From contig QANY01013163.1 in NCBI GenBank assembly GCA_003255025.1, positions 639,140-703,139 of the forward strand: 64,000 nucleotides of DNA, in the 5' to 3' direction. The position numbers and the translations under genes are program-made. Under the pieces are notes generated by a model, which saw nothing but the letters and a program-made list of their open reading frames with translations, ran no database searches and had not been told where the DNA came from. Shown here piece after piece: positions 10,427 to 22,862 of this stretch (position 1 is the stretch's first letter; every line of letters starts with the position of its first letter). This stretch comes from Datisca glomerata. Taxonomy: Eukaryota > Streptophyta > Magnoliopsida > Cucurbitales > Datiscaceae.

Positions 10427-11159
10427 TTTGCTCCAGTGTCAAGCTTGTAACGAAGTTCTTGTGAGCGAATCTCAATCCTGAGAAAAGTCGCTGTTACCCA
10501 GGTTTCCTGCAGTTCTTATTCATACCGAGTTAAAACAAGACTACCCAATTCAAAATCTATGCTTCTAAGATTCTGCTGAGGACAGCTGCAAAATATTGGT
10601 TTCTAGTTCAAACTACAACAATGTTTTGAAAAAAAATTTATCGCAAAAATGGCCGGAGTGCAGTAAATAATTATTTTATATCTGTGTAATTTTAGTTAAT
10701 AACTTATTTACTTTAGTTATTTTCAGTCATTTTTACAAATAAACGCGTTTTCAGCCGTTTTTATAGTTTGAGTTAGAAAAGTTGACATTTCCTGTCATTT
10801 TCCATTCTCAAACAGGTCCTTAAGTCAAAGAGAAAAATGAAAAATGACAAAAAAAGCCAACTCTCTAGGTCAAATTGTAAAAGGAAAGCTTTTTTTTAAA
10901 ATGAACGAAGTAATTAACTATTTACAAAAATTATACATGTGTAAATAAATTATTGACATTTTCAAATGATTTGAAAAATCCTGGTTATTTTTACAGTTTG
11001 AGCTGGAAAGGTTCATAATTTTACAGTTGTACCAAGAAGAAATGGGATTTTTAGCTAACTGGGCTATGTATTATTACTACAAATAGATTTGTGTTAGGTT
11101 TTCAATATTTTTTAATTTTGTTAACTCAATCTACCCTAAATACACTTTAATTATGTTAA
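10427..11159. other. 5' flank of the PPR gene, with diverged repeats
   Basis: Probable leader and promoter of the minus-strand PPR gene. A TATAAAAT lies at 10679-10672 on the minus strand, about 245 bp before the start codon; calling it the TATA box is inference. Further out, TTTTTATAGTTTGAGTTAGAAAAG (about 10758) and TTTTTACAGTTTGAGCTGGAAAGG (about 10989) are direct repeats. The AATAATTA-to-TTATTTAC stretch near 10665 is loosely repeated inverted near 10930-10960, suggesting an old MITE. Confidence 0.35.
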
Positions 11160-11895
11160 TCCTACTATATATAAAAGTGAGGATGGTCAGAAAAATATTT
11201 TTGGATAACTTTATCCTCATCCTTCTATAAAAAGTTTTAAATTACCCTTTAACTTAATATTAAATATCATCATAGTTATTAATTATTTAGTGGCACCAAT
11301 ATTAGTAGACATTTCTTATATTTTAATGACACCGACATTTTAATAACAGTAACTATGATTTATTATAACAATATAATTCATAGTACAATTTTTATTAATT
11401 ACACATGGTGAATGATAGAAACAAATCTTGGAAATTCAATAAAAGTGAAATATAAATGACAATTAAACTGTAATACGACATAATATACATGTTTAAATAA
11501 TTCCTATATCGTTCTAATTAACTTGGTGAGGTGGTTGCATTTAACTAAAACTTTACTAACATTTTACAATTATCTGATATTAGAGAATTACAGTGAAATT
11601 AATATTTGATCAAAGTAATATATATATATATATATATATTTAACTTTTCAACCAAATCATTAAAATAAGAAAAAAATTATATGTGGGTTGCGATAAATTT
11701 ACATGATAGATCGTTAATCATCATACAGAGTCTAAAAATATATAGTGCTTATGCTAATTAATTATTGAATGAATCAAACATTTCTTTAGTAAATTAATTT
11801 ACTTATGAAGATAATTTTAAGATTCAACTTTTCATTTACATTAACGAATCTAACATTGATTTGAGTCACGTGCATCACATATAGTACTTGACTAG
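11160..11895 (+). mobile_element. Non-autonomous Helitron (736 bp)
   Basis: It starts TCCTACTATATATAAAAG after an A (11159) and ends TTGACTAG before a T (11896), giving the 5'-TC, 3'-CTAG ends and A|T insertion site expected of Helitrons. A short GTG-CAT-CAC stem about 20 bases before the end stands in for the terminal hairpin and is weak. The interior is AT-rich without RepHel coding. Confidence 0.6.
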
Positions 11896-12076
11896 TATGT
11901 AGAAAATAGATAATTTCTAATTAATAAATTACAAATAAAAAAATGAGCCCCAAAAAAGGGGATTTACATTGCTACCAGGTGACATGTCAAAGTAATTAAA
12001 AAAATATATAATTCCTAAAATATCTCAACCACATTATGTCTCCCATAATTACTAAATTCTCTCTCATAATTACATT
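11896..12076. other. AT-rich spacer with half of a duplicated segment
   Basis: 12012-12080 (TTCCTAAAATATCTCAACCAC ending CATAATTACATTTCTA) repeats at 13381-13502 on the far side of the next Helitron. CCCCAAAAAAGGGG at 11948 is a small palindrome. No gene. Confidence 0.5.
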
Positions 12077-13380
12077 TCTACTATATTAAAAGGAGTTTAA
12101 AGGAGAAAAACTTTTAATTTTAATTTTTATCCTTTAAACCTCACTAAATATAGTATAAGATAATTTTTTATTTAAGTCATTTAAAACTCTATTTACTATT
12201 TATTCTTTTATTAATATTTTTATAAAATTTAGTGTTTAATAATATTGTGTTATTAGGAATGTGAATAATTATGCATATGATTTTAGAGATCTTTGTATCG
12301 TAAACATTGTTTTAGTCAATAAAAACGAGTTATTGTCAAGATTTTTGTTGTTGTTTAGTTTTTATAGTTTTATAATAAATGTCATAATTTTCAATCTTCA
12401 TTATCCGTAGTAAAATAGTTTTTCATATTTAATTTTCTCTTCTCAAATATTTTTTTAGTTTCTTTTTATCTTATTTTACGATATAACTTTTAGGGTAAAT
12501 TACCTTTTTAGTCCATTATCTTTCTAAAATGTACTAAAATAATCCATTAACTTTTAAAATGATTGCATTCATCCATTAACTTTCAAATTTTGTCCAATTT
12601 AGTCATTCCGTTAACTCTGTCAAAATTTCCATCCATTTTGCCGACGTGGATGCCACATAGATACAACATGGATGCCGTGTGGATACCACGCGGACGCCAC
12701 GTGTAGTTTATTATTATTTATTTTAAAAAAATAACATAACAACCCAAATTCCCCCATTTCCCTTTACTCATTAAAATTTTAAATTAAAAAGTAAAAAATA
12801 TTAATTTTAAAAAGTGTAGAAAATAATAATTAAAATTTTATACAAAACCCATGTGACATCCACGTGGTATCCATGTTATATCCACGTGGCATCCACGTGA
12901 GCAAAATAGATGAAAAATTTGACGGAGTTAACAGAAGGACTAAATTGGGCAAAATTTAAAAGTTAATGGATGAATGCAGTCATTTTAAAATTTAATGAAC
13001 TATTTTGGTACATTTCAGAAAGATAATGGACTAAAAATATAATTTACGATAAATTTTAGGATCGTGCTTTCTTTTAATTTAAAAAATTCTTGTAGATAAT
13101 TTATAATTTTGAGATGATGTACAGCTTATTCAAGTTTTCTTCTATTTGTAATAGATTTATTATAAATATATCATCTCCAAATGATGCACAACCTATTTAA
13201 ATTTCTTTCATTTGCAATAGTTTAATTTTGTGAATATAAAAAATCACCACTATTATTTCTTTTGTTTTAGATTTATATTTAAAAAGCTAATGTATTTATT
13301 TCAACGTCAATAATACTTTTAAAATTTATCATATAATTTAAAATTCTTCAACACGTGTGAAGCATGTGCTTTTCGACTAG
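12077..13380 (+). mobile_element. Non-autonomous Helitron carrying a nested MITE
   Basis: The 5' end TCTACTATATTAAAAGG and the 3' end TTTTCGACTAG|T fit Helitron termini. A good terminal hairpin precedes the 3' end: CACGTG, loop TGAAG, CATGTG (one G-T pair), 10 bases from the end. The base before the 5' TC is T rather than the usual A. No coding capacity. It holds the MULE-type MITE at 12494-13048, which must be younger. Confidence 0.6.
12494..13048. mobile_element. MULE-type MITE with ~170-bp terminal inverted repeats
   Basis: The left arm (GGTAAATTACCTTTTTAGTCC, on through TCCATTAACTTT and CCGTTAACTCTGTCAAA to GACGTGGATGCCACAT) is mirrored by the right arm with few mismatches. Flanks ATAACTTTTAG (12483-12493) and ATAAATTTTAG (13049-13059) form an 11-base target duplication with one mismatch, in the range expected for Mutator-like elements. 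The centre is AT-rich and non-coding. Long arms can fold into a hairpin, a possible small-RNA source. Confidence 0.85.
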
Positions 13381-13560
13381 TTCCTAAAATATCTCAACCA
13401 CGCACTCTCTCTCATAATTCCAAAACCAAAATCTCATTCTCTCTCTTAATTGAACGACACATTCTCTCTATCTCTAATTCTCTCATAATTATATTTCTAC
13501 ATGTATCAACCACGCATTCTCTCTCCCACAATTCCGAAACTAATATCTCATTATCTTTCT
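13381..13560. repeat. CT-rich locally repeated segment
   Basis: ATCAACCACGCATTCTCTCTC-like and TCTCATAATT blocks recur about three times, with CTTAATTGAACGA at 13446 and 13560. The first part copies 12012-12080 with an extra ~50 bases in the middle. Confidence 0.6.
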
Positions 13561-14331
13561 TAATTGAACGAAACAATCTCAGTCTTGACCCGCAACCGGT
13601 GGCTTCTTAGTAATGATGAGCTCAACCAACAATAGTGAATTGTACACAAAGACGACGATGAAAAACCAAAGAGAATGGATGTTCAAAATCGTCAAGACAA
13701 CCAAGGTGTGAATGATATTTACTGTCAATAAAAATATGTTTTCTTTAATCCTACTAATTTCTTTAATCATGCATACAAATATTATTTACAGTACTTAGCT
13801 ATTCAAATAATACTCTATGAGAAAACATGTGATTAATTGATATATATATTCGGCAGAACGAATAAATAATTCAAGAATGTTGGCAAACACAACTCAAAAA
13901 AGAGGGAAATGGTTGAATATGTTCTATTTTTACATGTAAATAATGTATTATCCGTTTAACATGACTTAATTTCAGTATCAATGTGCGTTCACAAATTTTA
14001 TACTTTTTGAAAATGTAAATCTTTTTATATCTTTGTTATTATGTATCAAACTGTATATAATGTTATAATGTTTTAGCAATACATATTCTTAGCGTCAATG
14101 AGTATTTACATTGATTGCATACTTTGTTGAATGTTATCAATTTCATCTCTGAGTCAGTATTAATTAACATAAAAATAATGTCATTATGTATTAATATGGC
14201 ATATTCCCATTGTCATTATGACAATTTCATAAGAAAAAGTTGAGAATAAAAATGACTATGTAATTTTTCATGAAATATATGTGTTATATATATATATATA
14301 TATATATATATGGATTTTGTACTAAAATCTA
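13561..14331. other. AT-rich intergenic, no gene supported
   Basis: A minus-strand 63-codon frame at 13579-13770 is hydrophobic, but its first exon-like part ends in a TTGACAG splice-like site and no family is recognised. A (TA)n tract lies at 14287-14310. Nothing else is seen. Confidence 0.3.
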
Positions 14332-15806
14332 TCTATACTACATTAAAATAGGCTTAAAGGGGAGAAAATTTTGATTTCCCCTTTTATCTTTTAAGCTCCT
14401 TTAAAACATCAAATAAATTAGATTTTTCACCAATTTTTTATTTTCTTTATTTACATAATAAATTTTATAAATAGTTTACAAATAAATATCTTTAATATTC
14501 ACAAAGGCTAGTTTTTAGATTTTTTTATATACAAAGAATAATAATTTTTTAATTGTTCATATGTTACTGATTTGTAAAATTTTTATTATGTGATATTTAT
14601 TTTATTAGCAAAATTACAATTTATATAAATAAATTTAAAGAAGACATTAATATATTTTCCAACCATCTATTAATGATATAATCATTTCTTAAAAATATGG
14701 CAGTGTGATAAAATAAAGTCGCTTTCTATATAACATTTAAAAAGCAATGCCATATAATATAATTCCAAGCATTTGATTTTTAATTTAACATCTCTTACTT
14801 TATGTACACTATATTCTAGGACCAAAACTTCTATTATATATAATGTCTAAATATATATTCTATCACTTCTAATGAGTCACTAGGTTTCTCATTTTATATA
14901 TAGTGTGCAAGGCATGTTCTTTTTGGAGAAGGTCTAATGTTATTTAATCACAGCATTTGATTGATACTTTATTTAATTCAATGTACAAGATAAATTTAAT
15001 TTCATCAAAATTAAAAAATTAGTACATTTTCTCTTACTTTATAAAAAAGAAAGAAAATTGATATGCTTATGTTTTTTTCAATGTTGTTAGTGGATTAACA
15101 AAAAAAACTATACTTATTACATTTCTACTAGTCCTTTACAAAAGGAATGTATGGAGAAGTTATTTTTGGTTAAAACATTATTTTCTAAATAAAAATTTGA
15201 TGAATAGAAAGTGCATAAGATTCGAATTATCCCTTAAAATAAGAGATTATAACAAAATGCTATAAGATGAATCTAATATATAAAACCCTAAAATTGAGGG
15301 ATTCAAATGATAATTTGAAGTTTAGATTAAAGAGTAAAACATCGGCAAAACAAAAAAAGTCGTTTATGATTCCAGGGATATATCTGTCCACAGAAGATTT
15401 GTTTTAATTATTGAATGAGTAAAATTGATAGAATTCCAATAAAATAGAAATTAAAAAAAAAACTAATAGGAGACCTATAAATTGTTATTTGTAGTAGTTT
15501 CTGGAAAAAAGAACGGTCCAGCATAATTTATTGGTAAATTATATAAAAGTCTTAGTAAATAACAAGTTTTCAATTGAATCATAAGATATGGCATGAGGTT
15601 TAAGAAAATGTCAATGATATAATTTTTTTTAAATTACATGGTTGGCGTAATTTTTGAAAATCACAGTTTTTGAATGTATATACAATATCTACATATTTTT
15701 AGAGTATTGTAGAATATTTAATTTATCTGTTTAGAGTATAGGATATTTATTGTATGTCTTTATTATATTTACACTACTCAAATACCAGTGTAATGCGCGG
15801 TTTCAT
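14332..15806 (+). mobile_element. Candidate third Helitron
   Basis: The 5' start TCTATACTACATTAAAATAG after an A closely resembles the start of the 12077 element (both then read TTAAAGGGGAGAAAA or TTTAAAGGAGAAAAA). A possible 3' hairpin region, CCAGTGTAATGCGCGG, lies at 15784-15800, but no clean CTAG follows, so the right border is uncertain. The interior is AT-rich and non-coding. Confidence 0.35.
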
Positions 15807-16186
15807 TAAAAAAATGATTATATCATCAAAAAAATCTTTCGCGGAAATTTCATTTTTCAACTTAATGTAGATTTATTTATATTTTATTTTCTCATGAAAT
15901 AGTTTTTATTGCATTTTGACTAAATTAAACTAAGAGTACATATAATGCATTCGACCGTTTAAGTTATCAAATTAGTATGTCTAATGTTCTTTTACACATG
16001 AAATTTTCAACAAATGCAATTTTGTATTCTTAAATGGAACTATATTCAAGAGCCATTGCATTTGGAGCTGTTGCAATTTTCATTGACGGACCAGTGTTGC
16101 CAGCTGATGACTTATAGTGTGTTTGGATAGCTAAGAAACAGTTTTATGTGTTGAAATAGTAACATGTTACTTATAAATCTTTCATA
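15807..16186. other. AT-rich intergenic, no gene supported
   Basis: No domain or long frame. TAGTGTGTTTGGATA near 16115 resembles the ends of small hAT-type elements, but no partner end was found. Confidence 0.25.
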
Positions 16187-16322
16187 TCCAACTTTAGGTA
16201 ATAACAATACTCTTATTCGTTAACGTTCAGTATGTTATTTTGGGTAATAACAGTACTCTTCTTTAATGTTCAATATGTTATTTTGGGTAATAACAATACT
16301 CTTCTTTAATGTTCAATATGTT
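16187..16322. repeat. 43-bp tandem repeat, about three copies
   Basis: Copies with the core TTTTGGGTAATAACA lie at 16231-16273 and 16274-16316 with one or two differences. A more diverged copy precedes them from about 16187. Low-copy minisatellite. Confidence 0.85.
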
Positions 16323-16499
16323 AAACACTAGTTTATTTTTTATCCGTGTGTTAAACAGTAGTTCGTTAAGCATTCTTTCTAGTAGTCTCCATTTTATATG
16401 TAAATACCATGAAAACAAGTACTGCGTCATCTTAGCTTTTTGAAGAGTCTTTTAACTAGAAGCTTTAAGTTCATTAAATACATCAGTATTACTAAACTT

Positions 16500-16723
16500 A
16501 AATCCTAGATTCTGCAAGTGTTACTCTAAGCCATTTTACTTAGCATTATCATTTCAACTTTTATTTTGAGTTACTTGAAATCAATCACTGTTGTACTCTG
16601 TTTTTCAATTAGATTTCATTTGATATGTTTTATTGCTTATTTCTCATCAGTCGCTGTGGAGATCGACACTTATTTATCACTTTATTATTTGTTAATGACA
16701 CGTGCACTTGCGTATACATATCA
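16500..16723 (+). mobile_element. Athila-family LTR, 3' end fragment
   Basis: It matches the last ~220 bases of the 1154-2706 LTR: GCAAGTGTTAC, TTCAATTAGATTTCATTTG, TGTGGAGATCGACACT, TATCACTTTATTATTTG and ACTTGCGTATACATATCA, in the same order. The rest of this LTR is missing and no primer-binding site follows. Confidence 0.75.
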
Positions 16724-19700
16724 CACAATAGAGATTAATAACGTTGTTTTAGTTTTTGATATAAACTACTAGATTTGTTTTGATACCTGAATTATGATAC
16801 ATAGTTTTTTTATAAACATTCTTAAGATCAATTTAACTACTGAATTTAATGTGATCTACTAGTAAAACAAGCATTTGATATTGTCAATTGTAACTGGCTT
16901 AGTAGATAGGGTATCTTCTACAATGAAAAAACTATGGATGAGAATCAATGGATGAATGGTTGCTTGGTTAACTACATTGAACATCATGTACTTTATACTA
17001 ATGGGAAAGAAGCAATCATACAAACAGTTTCAAAATATGAAAAGTCAACGAGAAAAGTTATAATTTTTATGATTTTGTTGACACTTGTAAACTTCTTCTA
17101 AAGAATACGACCTTTTGGATGTAGATAATGATATCTATGCATCTCTCTCTCCCCTCCCTCCTCCATACATAAGTGTGTGTGTTCTCCAACAAGTGTGTAA
17201 TCCACAGATTCACTAAGTGACTCTTTCTTCTCGCTGGAGTTCCAATCTCTTAATGTCCTATCTTCTGTCCCCCTGTTTGCTGATTGAAGAATTTGTAAAT
17301 CAAATAATTTTATCAAATTTATCATCGAAAATATATAAATAGATATTTTTCTAGGTATGATTAATATCCCCAGGATTAACGCACAATGTTTTCTTGAATC
17401 AATAAAGAAATATAATAAATTCATTTCCAATAATGACTCAAATCATGAAAGAATTGATAAAACAAATCAAAGTAGAATTCACTTTATTTCAACTATAAGA
17501 AAGTCACTTTCTAATATTAGAAATGCGTATATATTAAAATAATATAAAATACACCATAAATAGAAATAAGAGCGGAACCCGTGACCCCGCTGAACCCGAG
17601 TTCTGACTCTGCCCCTGATAGTAACACTGTTATAAAGCTTCTTTGGATTCTCTTATAACACCAAATAAGAACTATATTATATAGACTTATTTCATAATCT
17701 AGTAGAACTAATTACTTACTTCTTTTCTTCAAATAAATTTATTTTATACCTTTTCCATGAACATAGACGAATTCATCGGGCACTACAACAGAATCATAAT
17801 TTCATACGAGGCCGAAAAAGCTTTAAAAAACATTACATAGTGTAGATACCATATTTTATCGAATCTAATATCTTTTAGACTTATTTTATTTTTTAGCCCA
17901 ATGTAGAGCCCAAAAAAGATCCAAAACCTAAAAAATAAGAAAATCTCAAAATAACCAAAAATAATGAAGATAAAAAAAATCTGGAATAAATAAATTAATT
18001 AATAAAAAATAAAAAATAGCCTAAAACAATAAATATGAACAATTTTTTAATTCTTGGTAAACAATTTCAAATCTATCTAATAAGTGAATGCATGCACATA
18101 ATGACACAAAGTTGAGGTCTAGATACATCTTTCATATTTGGAAATAACAAACCCGAATGATTTCTTATTAAAAGGAAAGGGAATTGACAAAGAGAGAGAG
18201 ATCATAATAGGGATTTTTTTGGCAGTCTTTTGGGAAAAAACTAATTTAAAATAAAAAGCTAGAAAGAGAGTCGCCGTTGTTGCCGCCACCGGCCTCGCCA
18301 CTTATATCGCCGTCCAGCTATTCAAAAGTTGCGGTTTGGTCTTATCATCAACTATCACCCCTTGAAGTTTCAACCCAATCGGATGAGTGATGACTGAGAT
18401 GCGGTCATTTAAAGTTTTGGCCTAAAAATTTCAACTCTTTCGTTCTCCATCACTGGTGACTTTCCAGTTGAACGACCATCAAAATTCAAACTCTCTCATT
18501 AAACTTAATCATCCTAACCTAATTTTTTTACCAAAACAACCACCATTCTGGTAATCGAAAAAATCCCACAAAACAAGAAATCCATAACTTTCTGATGGAA
18601 TATCTCATCCATTCGACAAGACTCATCATCTCAAGTTGGTTACGAGAATCTTCACATTTTCATCTTTGTAATGGTTCTCTTGTGATCCAATATGATATCG
18701 TTAATATCAACGATTTTTTAAGTATGGTATACAATATTATTTACTTAAATTTTCTTACACACACATGTATGTGTTTTGTGTTTTTTCCTTCATTGTATTA
18801 TTATTATTATCTATCTCTATCCTAACAGATTAATAGATATATGTGGGTGATTTGAATTATTGTGTAAAATTTCATTATAGATATTAACATGACTCTCATC
18901 ATCAATATTTAAACTAATGTTTGAAAAACATTTAACATTTTTTAACCACGATGGTATTTAAAGAAATTTGAAGTCCAATTCTCAACATTCAAGATGTAAG
19001 AAAACATACTTGGAAGTTTGAGTTTAATGTCAATATGATTTTTAAAATCTTAAATCATTTATAATTAAAATAAGTTCATACATGAATGATTTATTAAATG
19101 ATATTTTGAGAAATATTAAAAGTCTAATTTTCCCAAGATATCTAAATAGAATTTAGTCTTGGAAGTCTGATTTTAATCCTTACATTTTCTAAACATACAA
19201 AATACTTTTATAATGAACTTACTAAGTCTTTTTTCAATGGCCTCCGTGCCACTCGTTGTTGTTATGAGCTTGTCTTAGTCTTGATATAAGAGACTATTAT
19301 GAGGCATTCAAAATTAAAATTTTCAAAATATTTTTTTTATCATTTTACTAAATTAAAGGATTTAACAAAATTTTTAATCCTTTTAATGATGAATTTTGTG
19401 GCATGCTAACACCATCCCCAGCACAAAGAATTCTTGAACCAACTCTGAGTTTTACTTAGACTACATATTTTAAAATTGAGTGACCAATCATGCCTTAATT
19501 TGATTGGCAGTGACTCTAAACCTTTTTTTAATCTCATTTACAATTGTCGTTTCACGTCATATGTACATTACGACACATAGCATTAAGTAAACGCTAAGTC
19601 AGCTTATGCTTTTAAAAGTATTGCCCTTTTGTAGCATTTTCACCCCTTTTTCACGCGGGTATATCATAGCATTTTCATGTTCTATGTTATTAGACGATAT

Positions 19701-19849
19701 CATAGCATTTTAGCCTGCTATAAATGGTGAATTAAAGCATTTATTTTCTCCTGGTATAAGTTCTATCATAGCATTATATAACTTACAAATACCTTCACAT
19801 CTTGTAAAGTAAATTTAGAACAATTATTCATAACGTCAAATTTGAATAC
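16724..19849. other. AT-rich intergenic DNA, no gene supported
   Basis: No recognisable coding domain. A GC-richer patch at 17570-17620 (AACCCGTGACCCCGCTGAAC) resembles an old transposon or LTR scrap. 18240-18320 codes for a short Ala/Thr/Arg-rich frame on the minus strand with no family. At 19600-19790 TATCATAGCATTTT-like blocks recur three to four times, suggesting a degenerate small element. Short frames at 17098-17430 and 18595-18825 are not supported. Confidence 0.3.
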
Positions 19850-20734
19850 ATGAAGCACATACATAGGTTTCATGTGAAGCATAACAGTACATAATATATT
19901 CATGTAGTTAACTTTCAATGGCTAATTCCTATATCCATTAATATTTCTGGTTAAATCTGTTCTCGTTGCTACAACATCTTAATAGCATTAACCTCAACTC
20001 ATAAGCACAATATATTTTCATCCTTGCGATCTTTAACTCTAAGCTTCATTAAATTATTCCTAAGCCTAATTCAGATTAGAGTTGTCTCTCATTAGTTTTG
20101 GTCGATTGGTATATAAGGTGAGCATATATGCATATACTACTCATTAAATACTTAGATCTACAAGATATATGTATCCAAGTATCATTCAAACTATTTCCAT
20201 TAAATCAAACATTTTCAGTATTTAATCTAACTTGTATTTTACTCGAGAGGGCTAGTCAAAATAGAAATTGAACATTAAGTCTCTTGAATGAAATGCTAAC
20301 ATGAAATGAACAACAAAAACTTCATTAACCAGAAATAGCAACTTCAATGTTCATTACCCATACTAGCTTAAAAGTTTTAGCTCATATCCATGGTTATCTC
20401 GTAGAAAATGAGCTAAGATCCAGAAATACAGTAAGTAAATAAGGCTAACAAAGAAGAAAGAGAGAAGGGAATAAACTAATATAATTTTCTTTATCTTCTT
20501 CACTGCTACCTTGCTTCCATTTTTGTCCTTACTAAAATGGATGTACTTTCCATTTAAAGATCCTCAGAATTAGGGCTTCATTCTTCTAGCAGCAACACGT
20601 GTCGAGTAACTACTACAATGGCGGGGACCAGAAAAGGTGCTGATGTCAGGGTGATAACTAACTCTGAGTGCACAAGTATCTTTTCTATTTTTAGCGCAAG
20701 TTGGACTACTCGACAAAACCTCTTGCTAAGTGTG
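19850..20734 (-). mobile_element. Athila-family LTR fragment, inverted, abutting the GA array
   Basis: On the minus strand it aligns with about 1531-2430 of the first LTR. Exact landmarks are GTTGCTACAACATCTTAATAGC (plus strand, 19966, versus its complement at 2372-2393), GGCGGGGACCAG and ACACGTGTCGAG at 20598-20632 versus TGGTCCCCGCCGC and CTCGACACGCG, and AGTTGGACTACTCGAC at 20700. The alignment stops at 20734, where GA repeats begin, so the first ~380 bases of the LTR and both ends are lost. Confidence 0.8.
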
Positions 20735-22831
20735 AGAGAGACTAAGAGAGAGAGAGAAATCGAGAGCGTAAGAGATAAGAGAGAGAAAGAGTATGAGAGA
20801 GAGGGATGCGAGAGAGGTGACACAATGGGGGGAGAGAGAGGGTGAGCGAGGGAGAGAGAGGGGGAGAATTAGAGAAAGTGGGAGAGAGAGAAAGAGAGGG
20901 AGAGAGATATATAGAGAGATAGGAAGAGAGAGAGATGGGAAAGAGATAATGTAAGAGAGTGATGGATAGAGAGAGTTGGAGAGAGAAAGAGAGAGAGAGA
21001 TAGAGACTATGAGAGAGAGAAAGAGAGCGGGAGAAAATTGAGAGAGTTAGAGATAGAGAGTAAAAGAGAGAAATATAGAGAGTAAGAGAGAGAGAGCGAG
21101 AGAGAGAGAGAGCATGGGGAGAGTGAAAGAGTGAGAGTGAGAAAGAGTGGGAGACAGGGTGATAGAGAGAGGGGGAGAGATATAGAGAGAGATAGAGAGT
21201 GATAGGGAGAGAGAGTGTGTGAGAGAGCGAGAGAGAGAGATAGAGAGAGAGAGAAAGAGCAAGTGAGAAAAGAGAGAGTCAGAGAGATAGAGAGAGAGGG
21301 AGAGAGTGTGTTTGTATGAGTGAGAATTGGAGGGAGAGGGGAGAGAGGGAGAGAGAGACATAGAAGAAGGGAGGGAGGAGGGAGAGAGAGAGAAAGATAG
21401 AGAGCGAGAGAATGTGAGAGAGTGGAACACAAACAGAGATGGAGAGAGAGAGGAGAGAGCGAGAGCGAGAGAGGGAGTGTATGAGAGTGAAAGTAAGAGA
21501 GAAAGAGAGATAGAGGGAGAGAGAGAGAAATAGAGACATAAATAGAGAGACAGAGAGAGAGAGAGTGAGAGAGAGTGAGAGATTGAGAGAAAGAGAGAGA
21601 GTAAGAGAAGGAGAGAGATAGAGCGAGAAATCAAAGCGTAAGAGTCAAAAAGAAAGAGAGAGAGTGTAAGAGAGAAATAGGGGATGCGAGAGAGTGGTAA
21701 CACATTAGGGTGAGAGAAAGATTGAGAGGGAGAGAGTGTGTGAAAGAGAGAGAGAGGGAGAGAGAGAGAGAGAGAGAGTGAGAGAGAGAGGGGGCAAGAG
21801 AGAGAGACTAAGAGAGAGAGAAACCGATAAGACAAGAGATAAAAAGAGAGAGTGAGAGAGGGAGGATGTGAGAGAGTGGTGACATACTGGGGAGAGAGAG
21901 ATAAATAGAATGAGTGGGAGTGAGAGAGAGAGAGTGAGATAGAGAAGGAGAAAGAGCGGGAGAGTGTGTGTGTATGAGAGAGGGAGACAAAGAAATAAAG
22001 AAAGAGTGAGAGAGCGAGAAAGAGGGAGAGGGAGAGAGAGAGTAGGGGAGGGGGGAGCAGGGGGAGAGAGAGAGATAGCGGGAGAAGAGAGAGTGTGGGA
22101 GAGAGAAAGAGAGAGAGCGTGAGAGTGCGGGAGAGAGAAAGAGAGAGAGCGCGAGAGTGAGTGAGAGAGAGGAGAGAGAGAAAGAGCGAAAGAGTGAGTG
22201 TGAGAAAGGGGGCAGAGAGTGAAAAAGAGAGAGAGATAAGGAGAGAGAGAGAGAGGGAGGAAGATTTATATAAATATACATATATTAGATAGAGATACAC
22301 AAAAAGAGTAAGAGAGAGAGAGAGAGCACGAGAGAGAGCGAGAGAGAAAGTATGTGTGAGAGAGAGAGAGAGAGAGGGAGAGTGATAGAGAGCGGAGAGA
22401 AGGAGAGAGTAAGAGAGGGGGAGCAGGAGAGAGAAAGAGGGTGAAGGAGATGGAGGCAGATATATATATACATATATTAGAGAGAGAGTGAGTGATAGAG
22501 AGATAGAGAAAGTAAGAGAGGGAGAGAGATAGTGAGAGAGAGTGTGTGTGTGTATGTGTGAGAGAGAGAGAGAGACCAGGAGAGAGTAAGAGAGAGGGAG
22601 TAGGAGAGAGAGAGGGGGAGAGAGGGTAAGAGAGAGAGGGAAGTATATATATATATGAGAGTAGGAGAGAGAGAAAGAGGAGAGAGAAGGAAAATGAGAG
22701 AGAGTGAGAGAGAAGAGAGAGTGAGAGAGAAAGAGATAAAGAGAGAGAGAGAGATAGCGAGAGAATGAGTGTGTGTGAGAGAGAGGGGGGAGAGAGGGAA
22801 AAAATAAGAGAGTGTGAGAATGAGAGAAAGC

Positions 22832-22862
<31 letters not shown>

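Noticed and set aside
13579..13770. Hydrophobic minus-strand 63-codon frame
   Set aside because: It looked like a membrane protein exon, but no family could be named and the flanks are repetitive.
17098..17430. 110-codon minus-strand frame
   Set aside because: It crosses a CT-rich patch and AT-rich DNA; no domain and no conserved features.
16724..19849. RNA genes (tRNA, snoRNA, miRNA hairpins) in AT-rich spacers
   Set aside because: No tRNA A/B boxes with cloverleaf or long imperfect hairpin was found by eye; small-RNA data would be needed.
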